A DNA stretch of 64,000 bases, taken from the NCBI GenBank assembly GCA_018105865.1, contig CM030833.1, forward strand, positions 16,441,381-16,505,380. Reading direction: 5' to 3'. The position numbers and the translations under genes were made by a program. Positions 10,092 through 21,330 of the stretch are shown piece by piece (the stretch's first letter is position 1; every line of letters starts with the position of its first letter). This DNA is from Metaphire vulgaris (taxonomy: Eukaryota; Annelida; Clitellata; Crassiclitellata; Megascolecidae). Below the pieces are notes generated by a model. It made no database searches. It was not told the DNA's origin and saw only the letters and a list, made by a program, of their open reading frames with translations.

Positions 10092-11777
10092 TCATATCTG
10101 AGGAACAAACGGGAATGCAGCAAATCGCTTCAGGAATGTGATGATTCTTGCACAAACAACGACTCCTTTTTTCCGCCCTTTGCCAGTCTTTGAACCACTT
10201 TCTGGGTCGATATGCAGCAGATCTCTATCAGTAACCATCAAAATGACAGAAATGTATGAAAGCCAAACAGTTTGCATTAAGATACTACAGATACAGCACA
10301 TATCAATTAACCTAAATCAAGATTCGATAATGCACAACAGCATGTTGCAATGAAATTAACAGTTAAAATGAAAATCAGAATCGAGATTCCAAACAGGAAT
10401 AATGCTGCATCACTGTAAAACGTAAACATGCATGAACATTATCATTATGTATAATTGTATATGCCAGTAAACAATGTCAACGAGATAGAATATGTTAACA
10501 GTTTGTTATTGGGTACATTTAATATCGCCTTACATGCACAATGCTTTCAATTTAAAATGTTTTATAACTAATGTCATTGTACTTGTGGCATACCTTTGAA
10601 CATATTCCAGTGTTGCAGCCAGGGCTGAATTGTACTCCAGGTTAAAGACGAACCTTTGGAAGGCAGGCAGGAACGAATTCAATTCCGTTTTCAGGAGCTG
10701 ACGTTCAATACTCACGTAGTATCTGCTGCACCGATTAACATTCTTTCCTGTAACAAGATATTATGGAGTGACGTGAATTTTGGAAAACTATAAACACACA
10801 TACTTGACAAAGAAATGAACAAGTTTGGTATGGTCTTGCACTTACCTAATCCTATTATGATTGGTGTCATGGGCACACTTGAATCGACTTGATAACATTT
10901 CTTCAGACAATGCAGTTGTCTCCTGAAACAACAAGTTAACAATAACAAACACAATTACTGTTGTATACCCATTTTGACATATATATATATGCCACGAACC
11001 ATTAAAATCTGCATTACATAAGACAGCTGTACACACATAGAGGCTGCACAGGCAAGGTTCCAGAAAAGTCTCAGATGTTCCAGTTTATTAAGTACTGTGT
11101 TAGTCTTTATTGACAATAATGTGCAGAACTAGAGGACAGTTTTGTGTTTAGAGTCTTGTACTGTCTGAAGCAGTCAACATTGGAACTATTAACTTAAGAG
11201 TCATTCACAAACTAATGCAGCCTAAAAACAACAAATTAAACCTTTAAAATGAACAGTCTACAGTTACTTTTGGATGACTAATTATTCACATATTATAATG
11301 CACACAACTTATATCAAAAACACCAAAAGATGATTCTGTTGTTCTCGAAATGTGCTTATCAGCAGCATGAAACTGCCTACCATTGGTCTACACTTCTAAC
11401 GGACTCTGTTGTTGTCAGTTCAGCTTCACGAACAATTTTAATTACTTCTGCATTCTTGGCATGGTTAATTTTGCAGAAGACAACTTTTCAAGTTTTTCTT
11501 CGACTGAACTGAGTAGCAATGACATTTGAACACCAGCTAATTTCTCAAAATGTCTAATCAAGAACTCCTGTTCCCGTAACAGTGGCCATGTCTTCAGCAA
11601 TTCTTCCACTGGCAGATTATTATTGATGTCCTGCCTCTGTAAACTGTATGTTTCCTCCATGGTCTGAAAAATGTTCAGCATATCACGCTGGCTTCTGACA
11701 AGCAAGTTCTGCTCATTGAGAAACGCTTTCATCCCATCAGTGCCAACACTTACATATACAACTGGTTGCCACTCCAC
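10092..11777 (-). CDS. Four-exon gene of a SAMD3-like uncharacterised family
   Basis: I assembled four exons with matching phases: 11446-11777, 10846-10922, 10594-10747 and 10092-10224, ending in TGA. Acceptors are GTTGTTTCAG, CTTGTTACAG and ACTGATAG; donors are AA|GTAATT, AG|GTAAGT and AG|GTATGC. The joins complete AAG, GGA and AGA codons. The first in-frame ATG is at 11732, giving about 216 residues. Landmarks in order are LLKTWPLLREQEFLIRHFEK, VPMTPIIIGLG, FNLEYNSALAATLEYVQR and HIDPESGSKTGKG. These resemble, from memory, the C-terminal region of a large family of animal proteins often labelled 'sterile alpha motif domain-containing protein 3-like'. No SAM domain is present, so this is an N-terminally short version. 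It sits inside the CACTA-like element at 8408-12163 with only about 390 bp upstream. The function is unknown. Confidence 0.65.
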
Positions 11778-12358
11778 TCTAAATAGGCGCTATACAAATG
11801 TAGTTAACCTTACGGGTCTCTCGAAGCTCCGATACGACCAAGCTTGTATACCTTTTATCGTATTTCCGACGTTGTAAGCTGGAGTTCGAAGTTCGACGAC
11901 CGCGAGAAGTGAGTCGAACGGCAAAGAGAAACAATATTTCAACTGTCGATACGCAGATTAATGTTGTATGGAGTTATTGATTCAAAAACAAACGCCGTTG
12001 TAACACACAGGAAGTATCATTTCGATGACTACGCATGCGCGATCCAACGGCATATACTGCGTTCCGTAAATGAACGGAAAAACAATTGACGGAAAGAGTT
12101 CCGTCGGAAATACGGAAATATACGGAAAAATCTTCCGTAAATCTACGGAAATTTTTAACAGTGTAACCCAGCCAACGAAAGCTGCATTATTGAGCAACAA
12201 CATAACAATGACGAAATATTATATATGCTTATATACAAATATTATATTTATTATACATGCCTATATAAACTAACGAATGATATAAGAATCGATCAAATAA
12301 ATATATTAAAATAAAAAGCAGGTCTATATATAATCACTATAATTAATGGGTGGGACAC

Positions 12359-12515
12359 AGAGCCGTAGCTAGGGGAGTGGGGGAAACCTCCCCGGGCGCC
12401 GACCGGTGTGAGAGAGGGCGCATTTTGGATGTGAAAAGAAAAAAGGTCATCACCGAAATTTAGGGGCGCAAAATATGAATCTTGCCCTGGGCGCCGAAAA
12501 CCCTAGCTAGGGACA
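12359..12515. mobile_element. hAT-like fragment, GTAGCTAGGG type
   Basis: The start CAGAGCCGTAGCTAGGGG and an inverted AACCCTAGCTAGGG near 12500 enclose GGGCGC-rich sequence with a degenerate GAAAAAAGGTCATCACC motif. The right border is unclear. Confidence 0.5.
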
Positions 12516-12817
12516 TTTTAATGTTCTCCAATTTTTTGACTGGGGACACAGACGACGATCTGTCACAAAACTCGGGGTGTCCAGTATCCAGATCTCCCGT
12601 AAGATGGACCATTTCCCTCCTTCCGTTCTAACGGTGCCCCGCAAATTTTCTACGGTTTTAGAATTCAGAAAGTGAGTTTTAGTACCGCAGTTTAGACATA
12701 GGGCCTAAATCGCGTCCTTTAGGCCTAATTATAAACTGTGTATTTTGTTGTCTATAAATCCTGTCAATCTGTCATACAATGGACCAGAAATCTTAAGACA
12801 GGAGTCATCCCTCGATC

Positions 12818-13005
12818 CAGTGTTTAATCTAGACTCCTGGGCTCCGGGGGAACTGACAAAGCCGGGGGAATTTGAAATTTCCGGGGGGAATTCTGCTAGT
12901 GGCTGCTGTTAGTCCATGTAGTATGCCAAAATTTCCGGGGGGATTTGAAATTTCCGGAGAGAAAAAAAGGGCAATTCCCCCCGGAAACGGCCTAGATTAA
13001 ACATG
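12818..13005. mobile_element. hAT MITE, TSD CCTCGATC
   Basis: The ends CAGTGTTTAATCTAGACTCC and GGCCTAGATTAAACATG are flanked by perfect CCTCGATC repeats. The interior is GGGGGAATTTGAAATTTCCGG-like low complexity. A truncated relative is at 33269-33390. Confidence 0.88.
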
Positions 13006-13439
13006 CCTCGATCGACTTACTAGCCATTATCGTAGATAATCGTTAGGATTTTCATTTTTTTCAATCCTTAGTGTGTAGTATGAAATGGCTCGGAGGTGTC
13101 CCATTTCTAGCGCTAGTGGTCAAAATTGAGGTGGCCAATATAAACAATTCTTGACAGTTTTAAGTAGTGAAGATGGGAACAAATGAAACTGGTTTTTGTG
13201 GGAGAATTTCTTCAATTCGCCGAAATATTTACTTATCTATAGGCCCTATACACCCGCTGTTCAATAGGCTTTCTTCCATTGGCTATGTCACACCGCGAAT
13301 TAGCGTCACTGACTTTGTTGCTAACAGAGAAACTTGAGGCAATTCTTGTAAATGTTAGAATTGCAGCGATTAGGCGGGGATGCCCAGCAGCTATTGGACA
13401 CCCCTTGGCTCAAACCTGGGGTGTCGTGGCACCCTCAAT

Positions 13440-13700
13440 CAGGGCCGCCGAGAGAATTTCCGGGCCCCGGTGCAAAAAATTGTCACGGGCCCCTGACCTG
13501 CCAAGTGTGTGAAAAAGTTGACATTTATTGCTTGTCGGTCTTTTTCAAAGCAGAATTCCGGGTCCTCGTTTCAAGTACAAGTCTGAAAAAGTGTGCCGAT
13601 GACTTATTTTGCTCGTCAGTCTTTTTATGACTTATGGCATTGATAACTTAACACCATCAGTCCGGTCCCCTAAGCAGACATTCGCCGGGGCCCTGAGCTA
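13440..13700. mobile_element. hAT-like fragment with two motif copies
   Basis: It starts CAGGGCCGCCGAGAGAATTT and carries motif copies near 13519 and 13598, each followed by CTTTTT. A possible right end, CCCTGGCTACGCCACTG, lies at about 14030, but the borders do not pair convincingly. Confidence 0.45.
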
Positions 13701-14269
13701 ATGACGAAGATGACCTTTTTCCGTTGGCAAAATCATTTTCAGGGTTCACGCTATTGTTAATACATCATCATCACCGGACCCGGGACCCTTTGAGCTCCAT
13801 ATGGGCCCCGAAACAATGTACCGGCTCACCCTCTCTACTCAGGCCTGCCCCCAATACCCGCTTGATCGCCGCTTATGACTGGCTCCGCCTCAGACCCCAT
13901 TAAGGAATCGCATCACACCCCCTCGATAGTTCAAGCTCCGTAGTGAGTAGGCTACTAGAAATGTCGGCCTTAGAATCCTAGTTTCCCAGCTTGTTCCCGC
14001 CCCGTATTCCGGAACCCTGGCTACGCCACTGTCTGGCCTAATGTCCACTGACTTCGAATCGTTGAGTCATTTGCGCGATGACCTCGATTGTTAATTAGCC
14101 TTTCTCCATCAGGTACAGTTGTCACTTGACCAGTATGACTCTCCTGACCGTCACTTCCAGGAAAACCGGGAAAGAGGAAAGATCATCATCGCCTCAACCA
14201 CGCCCCCAAAGCACAGAGCAGCCAATGGAGGACTGAGGAGTCTCGGATCCTCTCCGTTGCGTCGCCCAG

Positions 14270-14490
14270 CACGGCAGCCAATTACAGACAGCGCAGCTGA
14301 TCAAATGAGAACGAAACAGCATAGAGACGGAGAGACACAGAGGTTTATAAATAGCCAAAGAGCTGCATCCGCAAGCGAGGCGTCTGTTCCAGGCCTAAGT
14401 AAATGCGAAGAATAGAAAATTCAAAATTTGCCGAAGAAACAGAGAAAGACGACGAAGCAAAAATTAATAAAGAGGTTTTTAGAAGTAAGT
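14270..14490 (+). promoter_or_regulatory. Candidate SIX4/5 core promoter and first non-coding exon
   Basis: A TATAAATA box at 14346-14353 follows a CCAAT sequence (near 14277). A strong donor, AGAA|GTAAGT, lies at 14484/14485. The SIX exon at 17702 begins after a TTTCTCTCCCTTAG acceptor, so a 5' untranslated exon ending at 14484 would splice to it. The arrangement is suggestive but untested; the TATA could be fortuitous. Confidence 0.4.
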
Positions 14491-14547
14491 TCGAAATAAG
14501 GTATTGATTTAAGCTTGAACTTTCCAATCGTAATTAGGGTAACTTAT

Positions 14548-14951
14548 GGGCCATCCATAAATGACGTAACGCACTTAGAGGAGGGGGTTCAAACATTTGT
14601 GACGATGTGACGACGGGGGTGTTCTAGAAATGTAACGTCACATAATACTAAATAATTTTATTATAACCGCAATGCTATGTTACCGCAAAATTTTACTTAT
14701 TTTACACTTAGAATTATTATACACTTCATTTTTAAAAAAAGAATTTTAAAAATTTTGTAAATATTGTTTCAGCTATAATAATTATAATGAATATTTTCAA
14801 ACGAAACGTTAATTTTGACATTGGAAAGACGACAAGAGGAGGGGTTAACGCGTCGTTACGTCATATTTGAGGGGTCTGATTTTTGTGACGAGGTAGAGGG
14901 GTAGGCCTACAAAAACTGCCAAAATCGCGTTACGTCATTTATGGATGGCCC
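14548..14951. mobile_element. TIR element, GGGCCATCCATAAATGACGT type
   Basis: The inverted ends GGGCCATCCATAAATGACG and CGTCATTTATGGATGGCCC are about 19 bp, flanked by CTTAT on both sides. There is no coding capacity. Similar GGGGCTGTCCATTAATTA ends occur at 32428 and 40750. The superfamily is uncertain (ISL2EU/Kolobok-like by appearance). Confidence 0.75.
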
Positions 14952-15331
14952 CTTATGCCTGTTAATCGCTTACGTAAAAAATTAAAATATTTCGAAGCTT
15001 AAAGTGAGAAGCTAGAAGATTAATTTCTGGCCTTATTTTGCAGGGGTTAAGCAAAGGGATTTTATAATGTAGGCCTAATAGACAATACAATTTTCGTTGT
15101 CGAAGTTCAACAATTTCCGTCGGTGAGGACACAAAAACAAAAGACGAAGAACAGTATGCCTTATTTTTTATGAAGACATATATCACGAAAGCCCAGCAGT
15201 AGGCCTATACTGTGTTTTATCATTTCGGAGGAATCTAAAGACTTACTTGTGCAATAAATCATGCAAGTGACATTTGTTAAATCGCCCTAGACTTTGGCCT
15301 CGGCCATGATCATGGCGTTACATAAGTTGTC

Positions 15332-15332
15332 T

Positions 15333-15413
<81 letters not shown>
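15332..15413. repeat. (GAT)n then (AAT)n microsatellite
   Basis: A GATGAT run passes directly into an ATAATA run, followed by TATGTGTATATTTTTATATAT. Confidence 0.9.
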
Positions 15414-15415
<2 letters not shown>

Positions 15416-15684
15416 TGTGTATATTTTTATATATAACGAAAACGATAAAACTCCTGGCATAATTCGATTAGCACTTCTTGATAAACTGCAATAGCGGGGA
15501 AATTTTGTGTCATTGTTTCTGGGAGACTGTTTCTGAAAAGATTGTTGTTAGTGCTGATGCGTTAGATTTGAATTCTGACAATTCTTCTGTGATAAGGTAG
15601 ATCAGAATTAAATTTGAAAGACAATTTATCTTGAAAGTGAATTCTTAGAGATTCAAATCGCTTTCATGCATGCAGAGAGAGACA

Positions 15685-15686
<2 letters not shown>

Positions 15687-15736
<50 letters not shown>
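15687..15736. repeat. (AT)n microsatellite
   Basis: About 25 AT units. Confidence 0.9.
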
Positions 15737-15738
<2 letters not shown>

Positions 15739-16040
15739 CAACCTCTGCACTAAATTATTTCAAGCCTACTTCAATAAATTCTTAAACTGTGTTTTATATA
15801 GAATTCAATATTCGCAAGCAGATAAAATATGTTTTGCTGGAAATAATTTTCCAGGTTCGTGAAAGAATAGGCGTGATGGTTATTTTAATTGGACCTTGAA
15901 GCTTTGTGTATAAAAAGTAGTTGACGGCTGACGAGGAAAGAGGGAGAAAGAGGAACCGGAGAGGAAGGAGACAAAAGAATAAGGAGAAAAATAATAAAGA
16001 GAAGAAAGATCGTCAAGAGAAGCGCAGCGTTGACCAAGGC

Positions 16041-16215
16041 CAGTGGCGGCTCCACGGGGGGGGGTGCCCTCCCTATTGAGTGCCTGGCCCCCCAGTGGCC
16101 CCTGTTGGTACCCTACACTTAATACTACATACCTAACAACAAATGGTTGCCCCCATGATTAGAAGTTGCCACCCCAACGGCCCCCCACACTTGCCAAATC
16201 ATGGAGCCGCCACTG
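16041..16215. mobile_element. hAT MITE, TSD ACCAAGGC
   Basis: The ends CAGTGGCGGCTCCACGG and CATGGAGCCGCCACTG are flanked by perfect ACCAAGGC repeats. It is the same family as 32146-32334 and 36682-36864 (shared GTTGCC/CAACAAATGGTTGCC segments, here partly inverted). Confidence 0.9.
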
Positions 16216-16330
16216 ACCAAGGCATGTCTTTATTCCCGAATTAGACGTCTTCTTGCAGAGGGTGTAATTGCAGGCGTCTGGTTGCGTAACTAATTTGCGC
16301 ATTTCGAGCTAACTAGAGGTCATGTATCGT

Positions 16331-16514
16331 CAGTGGCGTCGCCAGGAATTGTTGGTTGGGGGGGTGCAAAAGGGGCTAGCGTGTCAGAGTCCTTACCCAC
16401 CCCTCACCCTCCTCCACAGAAAACTTTCTCACCGGGTCTGTGTGAATCTGGTAGGTGGTCTGGGGCAGGTTGGGGGGGAGTTGCCTCCATTTGCCCCCCG
16501 TGGCGACGCTAATG
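16331..16514 (+). mobile_element. hAT MITE, TSD TGTATCGT
   Basis: The ends CAGTGGCGTCGCCAGG and GTGGCGACGCTAATG are flanked by perfect TGTATCGT repeats. An inverted sister copy is at 57294-57484 with its own perfect duplication. Confidence 0.9.
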
Positions 16515-16588
16515 TGTATCGTTTATTTGGAAGATTCGTTGGTGCTATGTAAAAGACCAAAATGCGTAAGAAATTATTAAGCGACATG

Positions 16589-16985
16589 TAGGGATGTGAG
16601 CTCGGAAATTTCCGGAAATTTCCTCCGAAATTATTCCGGAAATTTCCAGAAAAATAGCTGTACTTTTCCGGAATAATTCCGGAAAAGTTAATTATTATTA
16701 TTATTTATTATTAGTATTAATGTTTATTATTATTTATTACTATCTATTACTATTACTACTATCTATTATTATTATTTTTATACTGTATATTATCATTATT
16801 ACTATTTATTACTATTCATTTGTTGGGCATTTGTTAGCAACTGTCAGGATTGTAGCGCTATATAATATTTCTATGGACATACGCGCGGCATTTCCGGTTT
16901 AATTTTTCCAGAAATTTTCGGAAATTTTCGAAAATTTCCGGAATAATTCCCAAAATTCTATTTTTCCGGAAAAGTTACAACCCTA
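16589..16985 (+). mobile_element. hAT-type MITE, TSD GCGACATG
   Basis: The ends TAGGGATGTGAGCTCGG and AGTTACAACCCTA are flanked by perfect GCGACATG repeats. The subterminal regions are dense in TTCCGGAAATT. The middle holds ATT-rich DNA and a segment (TTGTTGGGCATTTGTTAGC) shared with the larger copy at 34449-36174. Confidence 0.9.
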
Positions 16986-17029
16986 GCGACATGATAGAGG
17001 TAAAATGAACATTAATGTAAGGAGAGGAC

Positions 17030-17200
17030 CAGGGCGCGATTTGCGAGGGGGAAGAGGGAAATCTCCCCCACTGCCCAACTGCATCCCCTACTGCTACATC
17101 CCCCACCACTACATCCCCCCACTGCTACAGTTTCCAACAACTACATCCCCCCAAGCTCGACATATTCCACCCACTGCTCCAGGTCACAAATCGCACCCTG
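17030..17200. mobile_element. hAT MITE, TSD GAGAGGAC
   Basis: The ends CAGGGCGCGATTTGCG and CAAATCGCACCCTG are flanked by perfect GAGAGGAC repeats. The interior repeats CTACATCCCCCC. A partial relative begins near 22209. Confidence 0.9.
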
Positions 17201-17701
17201 GAGAGGACAATAAGGATTTTAAAACTCTGAAGATAATTGTGGTTAAAACTCCAATTTATACTTTGTCGTAGAAAGATTTTAAAAGAGCGCATAATGAATA
17301 GAAATGAAAATTTAATTCAAGCGATATAGGCGCAAATAGCCAAGCTTACTTTACGAACCCTAGGCTACGAGACCATAGACTAGTTCGACCGAAGACACGA
17401 TGTATTTTGGAATGAATAATTCACGTTATTCAGAAACCTGCAAGTAGACCTATTGATTTTGATGTGACTTGGTTTCTCGACAGTTTTTGCAGCCATTAGT
17501 GCTGTTCGAAAGTTTTCATGCCCAGGTCTATTCTCCGATCTGACTGCCTGTGAAGCAAGAAATTAAATGCCCTGCAGGGCCAAAAATCTAATCGTAACAC
17601 CAATAAGAGGCCAACCATTACTTCTTACGAAATTTTACTTACTTATTATTATGTCTTGACGAATTGCGCTCGTTTCAAACCTACTACTTTCTCTCCCTTA
17701 G

Positions 17702-17823
17702 GCCTATATCAGGACGCTGAACCCACGATGAATCTCAAGACCGGGGATTGCAAATCGCTTTATGTTGGAGGCCTGGAGGATGTCACAGGCGCAGTGGAGG
17801 AGGGTCGATCAAACGAAAACTTT

Positions 17824-17856
<33 letters not shown>

Positions 17857-18593
17857 CGGTCCTCTGCCGTGGATCCGATCCGCTCGGGGCCGCCGACGTC
17901 GCCGGCGACAGAGCCTCTCGTCGGAGTCTCGCCTCCTCCTCCTCCTCCTCCTCCTCCTCCTCCTCCTGCCGCCGCCGCCGCCGACGATGGAAAGACACTG
18001 ACCTTCACTCCGGAGCAGGTGGCCTGCGTGTGCGAGGCTTTGCAGCAGCGGGGCGATGTAGAGAGACTGACGAAGTTCCTGTGGTCGCTGCCGCCCGGCG
18101 AGGTGCTCAGGAACAACGAGTCGGTGCTGAAGGCGAGAGCAGCCGTCGCCTTCAATCAGAGCAAATTCCGCGAACTGTACGCCATACTCGAGAGTCACGA
18201 GTTCGATGCCTCGAATCACGCCTTTCTCCAGCACCTGTGGTATAAGGCGCATTACATGGAAGCACAGAAGACGCGCGGTCGGCTGCTCGGTGCCGTCGAT
18301 AAGTACAGGCTTCGACGCAAGTACCCTCTGCCGAAGACGATCTGGGATGGCGAGGAGACGGTCTACTGCTTCAAGGAGAAGTCGCGTCAGGCGCTGAAAG
18401 AATGCTACAAGAAGAATTTCTACCCCACCCAGGACGAAAAGAAAGCGCTGGCGAAGAAAACCGGTCTGACCCTGACTCAGGTTAGCAACTGGTTTAAGAA
18501 CCGCCGCCAGAGGGACAGAACGTCACAGCAGCAACAGCATCACCACCACCATCATCACAGTCACCACGGCAACCACCACTTTCAGCACATCAG
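17702..18593 (+). CDS. Six4/5: SIX4/5-class homeobox transcription factor, exon with SIX domain and homeodomain
   Basis: SIX proteins are nuclear DNA-binding factors of the Pax-Six-Eya-Dach network. Translation likely starts at the ATG at 17728 (A at -3); the frame stays open back to a CTCTCCCTTAG acceptor at 17701. Low-complexity Gly (about 33-41), Pro (about 69-80) and Ala runs precede the SIX domain, from about residue 91 ([17 protein letters not shown]) to about 204. The homeodomain follows to about 264 and ends [35 protein letters not shown] and [16 protein letters not shown] mark the Six4/5 class rather than Six1/2 or Six3/6. A Gln/His-rich tail follows. The exon ends AG|GTTTAT in phase 2, which fits the acceptor at 29455/29456. 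The donor is weak after GTTT; without splicing, a stop comes within 12 codons. Confidence 0.95.
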
Positions 18594-18643
18594 GTTTATT
18601 TACATCATTTATTTTTGCTCATTATTGTAATCAACCACACATA

Positions 18644-18645
<2 letters not shown>

Positions 18646-18683
<38 letters not shown>

Positions 18684-18752
18684 CCTATATATATATCGCA
18701 CACATACATACATACATACATACATACATACATACATACATACATACATACA
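18646..18752. repeat. (AT)n and (CATA)n microsatellites
   Basis: An AT run, interrupted by AGGCCTATATATATCGCA, is followed by about thirteen CATA units. They lie directly after the SIX exon, in the intron. Confidence 0.9.
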
Positions 18753-18913
18753 TGAAGGTATGAAGGTGCACTCCATGGGCTCAGCACCCGTACGGAGAAC
18801 CGAAGCTGAGTCGACTGGGGGCACTTGGGACAGAAACAACCGAAAAGTTTCTGCCACGGACCTCAAGATTGACAGACCACTGCTCCACCGCGCACCACCA
18901 CATACATGCATAC

Positions 18914-18915
<2 letters not shown>

Positions 18916-19003
<88 letters not shown>

Positions 19004-19022
19004 GTGTGTGTGTCTGTGTGTG
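18916..19022. repeat. (AT)n then (GT)n microsatellite
   Basis: Roughly forty AT units pass into a GTGTGTCTGTGT stretch. Confidence 0.9.
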
Positions 19023-19340
19023 TGCTTTTAAACTTTTTTAAAGCTTAATTCTGCTTCATTGCTTTCCGTTTACACGCCTTCGTTTTCTTCAGTCACTTGC
19101 GCACAGATCGTCTTCGGCGTTTTTAGGGAATGTCAGTTTTTCTGCCATTTTCTATATAACAACTATTTTTGTCTCATATTGAAACCCTGATTGTAACATG
19201 CAATAGCCTGCCTCTTCGTTTCCGCTACTTCTTTATTTGCCTAATAATATTGTTGTCGCTATTGTTTTTGCCTTAGAGCTTTCTATTTGAGATTCTGTTC
19301 TTGTTCTTGTATTTTAGGACAGAGGTGTAACATGTTTGAC

Positions 19341-19527
19341 AGGCACCCTGCTCCGAGATTTGCAAGCGGGGAGGCAGTTAGGGTGGCAATTGCTAAGCAT
19401 GGAGGCCAACTACTTGTTGCTAGGAACAAAGTACTAAGCATAGGGGTCCCAACTGGGGCCACTGTGGGGACAGGCATTTAATAAGGCGGTGCGGGCCCCC
19501 GGCCACTTCCATGTGGAGCCGCCACTG
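19341..19527. mobile_element. Degraded hAT MITE of the GGCGGCTCCA family
   Basis: The right end TGTGGAGCCGCCACTG is intact. The body aligns with the copy at 36682 (GATTTGCAAGCGGGG, GGTGGCAATT, TTGTTGCTAGG). The left end is decayed and no duplication is seen. Confidence 0.7.
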
Positions 19528-19559
19528 CTTAGCCGGAACTAGAAGCATAGACTGATTGC

Positions 19560-19719
19560 TCAGTGCCTATCTTAGCCACCTAGACATTGGGGGAGGTTGT
19601 TTTTTTTGGGGGGGGTGCATACATTACGAGGTCATACTACTTGCCAAAATGTAAAAAAAATTGTTGGGGAATTCAAACTTGGGGGAATTCCCCCAGAGAA
19701 GGCCTAGAATAAACACTGC
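19560..19719. mobile_element. hAT MITE of the CAGTGTTTATTCTAGGCC family
   Basis: The right end GGCCTAGAATAAACACTG is clear. The left end is CAGTGCCTATCTTAGCC. The flanks CTGATTGCT and CTGATCGCT are nearly identical. The interior is G-rich and T-rich low complexity. Confidence 0.65.
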
Positions 19720-19761
19720 TGATCGCTGGGTTTTCAACTACGAACTACCATGGACACGATC

Positions 19762-20131
19762 CAGAGACGTAGTTAGGGTGTCTGGCGCCCGGGGACAAAA
19801 CATACTGATGGCGCCCCCGTAAGCTTCAGAAAAAAATTCGACTTCACAAAAATCCCTGACAAGCAAAAAGGTCGTGACTGCGCGATGTGTGTGTGTGTGT
19901 GTGAGCGTGGGTCGGCTTATACAACGATATTGCTCCTTGTCAGAGACGCCCGGGAAAATCATCCTGATGGCACCCCTCGACTTCATGAAAACCCTGAAAA
20001 GCAAAAAGGTCGTCACAACCATGTTGATGCTTCTTTTTACTTTTTTTGCTACCATAAGCCCGATTTTGGTGCCCTCCCCACCCCTCGGCGTCGGGGACAT
20101 ATGTACCCCGCCTCCTCTAGCTACGCCTCTG
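19762..20131. mobile_element. hAT MITE, GACGTAG/CTACGCC termini
   Basis: The ends CAGAGACGTAGTTAGGG and CTCTAGCTACGCCTCTG have degraded flanks (ACACGATC and ACGAGATC, 6 of 8). Two minus-oriented motif copies (near 19857 and 19994) and a short GT run lie inside. It shares body sequence with 24251-24554. Confidence 0.75.
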
Positions 20132-20444
20132 ACGAGATCTTCGACTATAGTTTCATACTGAAGCGACCATCGATTGATGCAGGTGCACTATTACGATGGC
20201 GCTAAAGAAGCCTGACGATTGATTGATTGATAATTTCGCTGCTAAAATTGAAACTAATTAAGCGTAGCGGGGCCCTTTAGACTCGAAAGTCCCTGGCCAC
20301 GACTCCCACGAGCCGTCTGGGTCACATCGATGGTTCGCCGACGGTCTTATCTATTAATTATATGAAACTGGACTCTTAGATATGCGATTCTAGTTCTAGC
20401 AACCTTCCCGCTCTCTGCATTTAAAACTTTATACGTGACTTCGT

Positions 20445-20759
20445 ACCCGGCCTACTTGGCGCTGTGCGATCGGTTCCCGTCAGAACACCGAAGTTAAGCA
20501 ACGCCGAGCGCGGTTAGTACTTGGATGGGTGACCATCCCGGATTTTAGCCGTGGTGCCGGCGGCCAACCAAGCCGTTCATCGCTTAGGCGTCGATAAATT
20601 GGTAGCAGCGTTAAGCTGCGAAGGGTAAAACATGTATCTAGAGAAAGTAATGGCAACCTACTCTAGATTAATGGCGCAAGCCACCTGCGTTGCTGCTTGC
20701 CTAGTAACCGGAGATCAGCACCGGCCCCAACGCTCGAAAATCGAGTATGGGACTACCTT
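20445..20759 (+). mobile_element. 5S-rRNA-derived SINE with 13-bp TSD
   Basis: The first 120 bp are a diverged 5S rRNA copy: GCCTAC start, CACCGAAGTTAAGCAACG, and GGTTAGTACTTGGATGGGTG (the internal pol III promoter). A non-5S body and a 3' end GAGTATGGGACTACCTTT follow. Perfect 13-bp duplications, TACGTGACTTCGT, flank it (20432-20444, 20760-20772). The 3' body matches the minus-strand SINE at 37668-37905, which has a different head. Confidence 0.88.
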
Positions 20760-21067
20760 TACGTGACTTCGTTATCGTATTTTAGTCAATTACGAGATTG
20801 CTTGAAAGCACTATTGAAATTGATTAATTAAATGGAGGAAATTCTAACAGATTAGAGGACTTTAACGAGAAAACGTTTGCTTAACGTCTTCCCTAAGTTT
20901 CGGCTAACATGCTTGTGCGTGTCAAATACTGTAAGCCTAGTTCTAGAATTAAAACATGCATAGTGATTTTATCGACAGTTAAAAACAAACCAGGAGCTTT
21001 TCGAAAACATTTGAAGACAATCATTTATTTATTAACCATATTTGCCACGCCATTTGCCATTAATATC

Positions 21068-21330
21068 AGTGGCATAGCGTGGGGACCAGAGGCGGCCGCC
21101 CCGGGCGCAACATTTTAGGGGGCACAAAACTCCAAGTGAAACAGTCCAAGTAATATTAAATAAACCTAGGTAGGAAGACACATGTCTGAAAATCTGTTAT
21201 TATTGGGATGCTGAAAATACGACCGCTAAAGGCAAGGACCTTTTTTGCTCGTCGAGACTTTTTGTGGAGAAAAGGAAAAGTTGGAGGAGCAAATTACTCG
21301 TTTGACCCGGACGCTTCCAACCCACCCTAT
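21068..21330. mobile_element. hAT-like fragment
   Basis: It starts CAGTGGCATAGCGTGGGG and carries one motif copy (GGACCTTTTTTGCTCGTCGAG near 21236). The right end is not clearly defined. Confidence 0.5.

Larger units (their letters stand above)
8408..12163. mobile_element. CACTA (En/Spm)-like element enclosing a gene
   Basis: The outer ends are inverted repeats, CACTGTTAAAAAATTT and AAATTTTTAACAGTG, each flanked by TA. Both subterminal regions (8408-8590 and about 12055-12163) are packed with short ACGGAA/TTCCGT units, as in CACTA elements, whose transposase binds repeated subterminal motifs. The element contains the four-exon gene at 10092-11777 and later hAT insertions at 8612-9050 and about 9476-9828. 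No CACTA transposase (TnpD-like DDE) is visible, so it would be non-autonomous or gene-carrying. The alternative is two separate solo ends of short elements facing each other by chance. Confidence 0.55.

Noticed and set aside
17748..18252. Several long open frames on both strands over the SIX exon
   Set aside because: They are shadows of the GC-rich coding sequence; only the +1 frame encodes the SIX domain and homeodomain.
20445..20570. Functional 5S rRNA gene
   Set aside because: The 5S part is diverged and followed by a non-5S body, with a 13-bp target duplication around the whole; it is a SINE.
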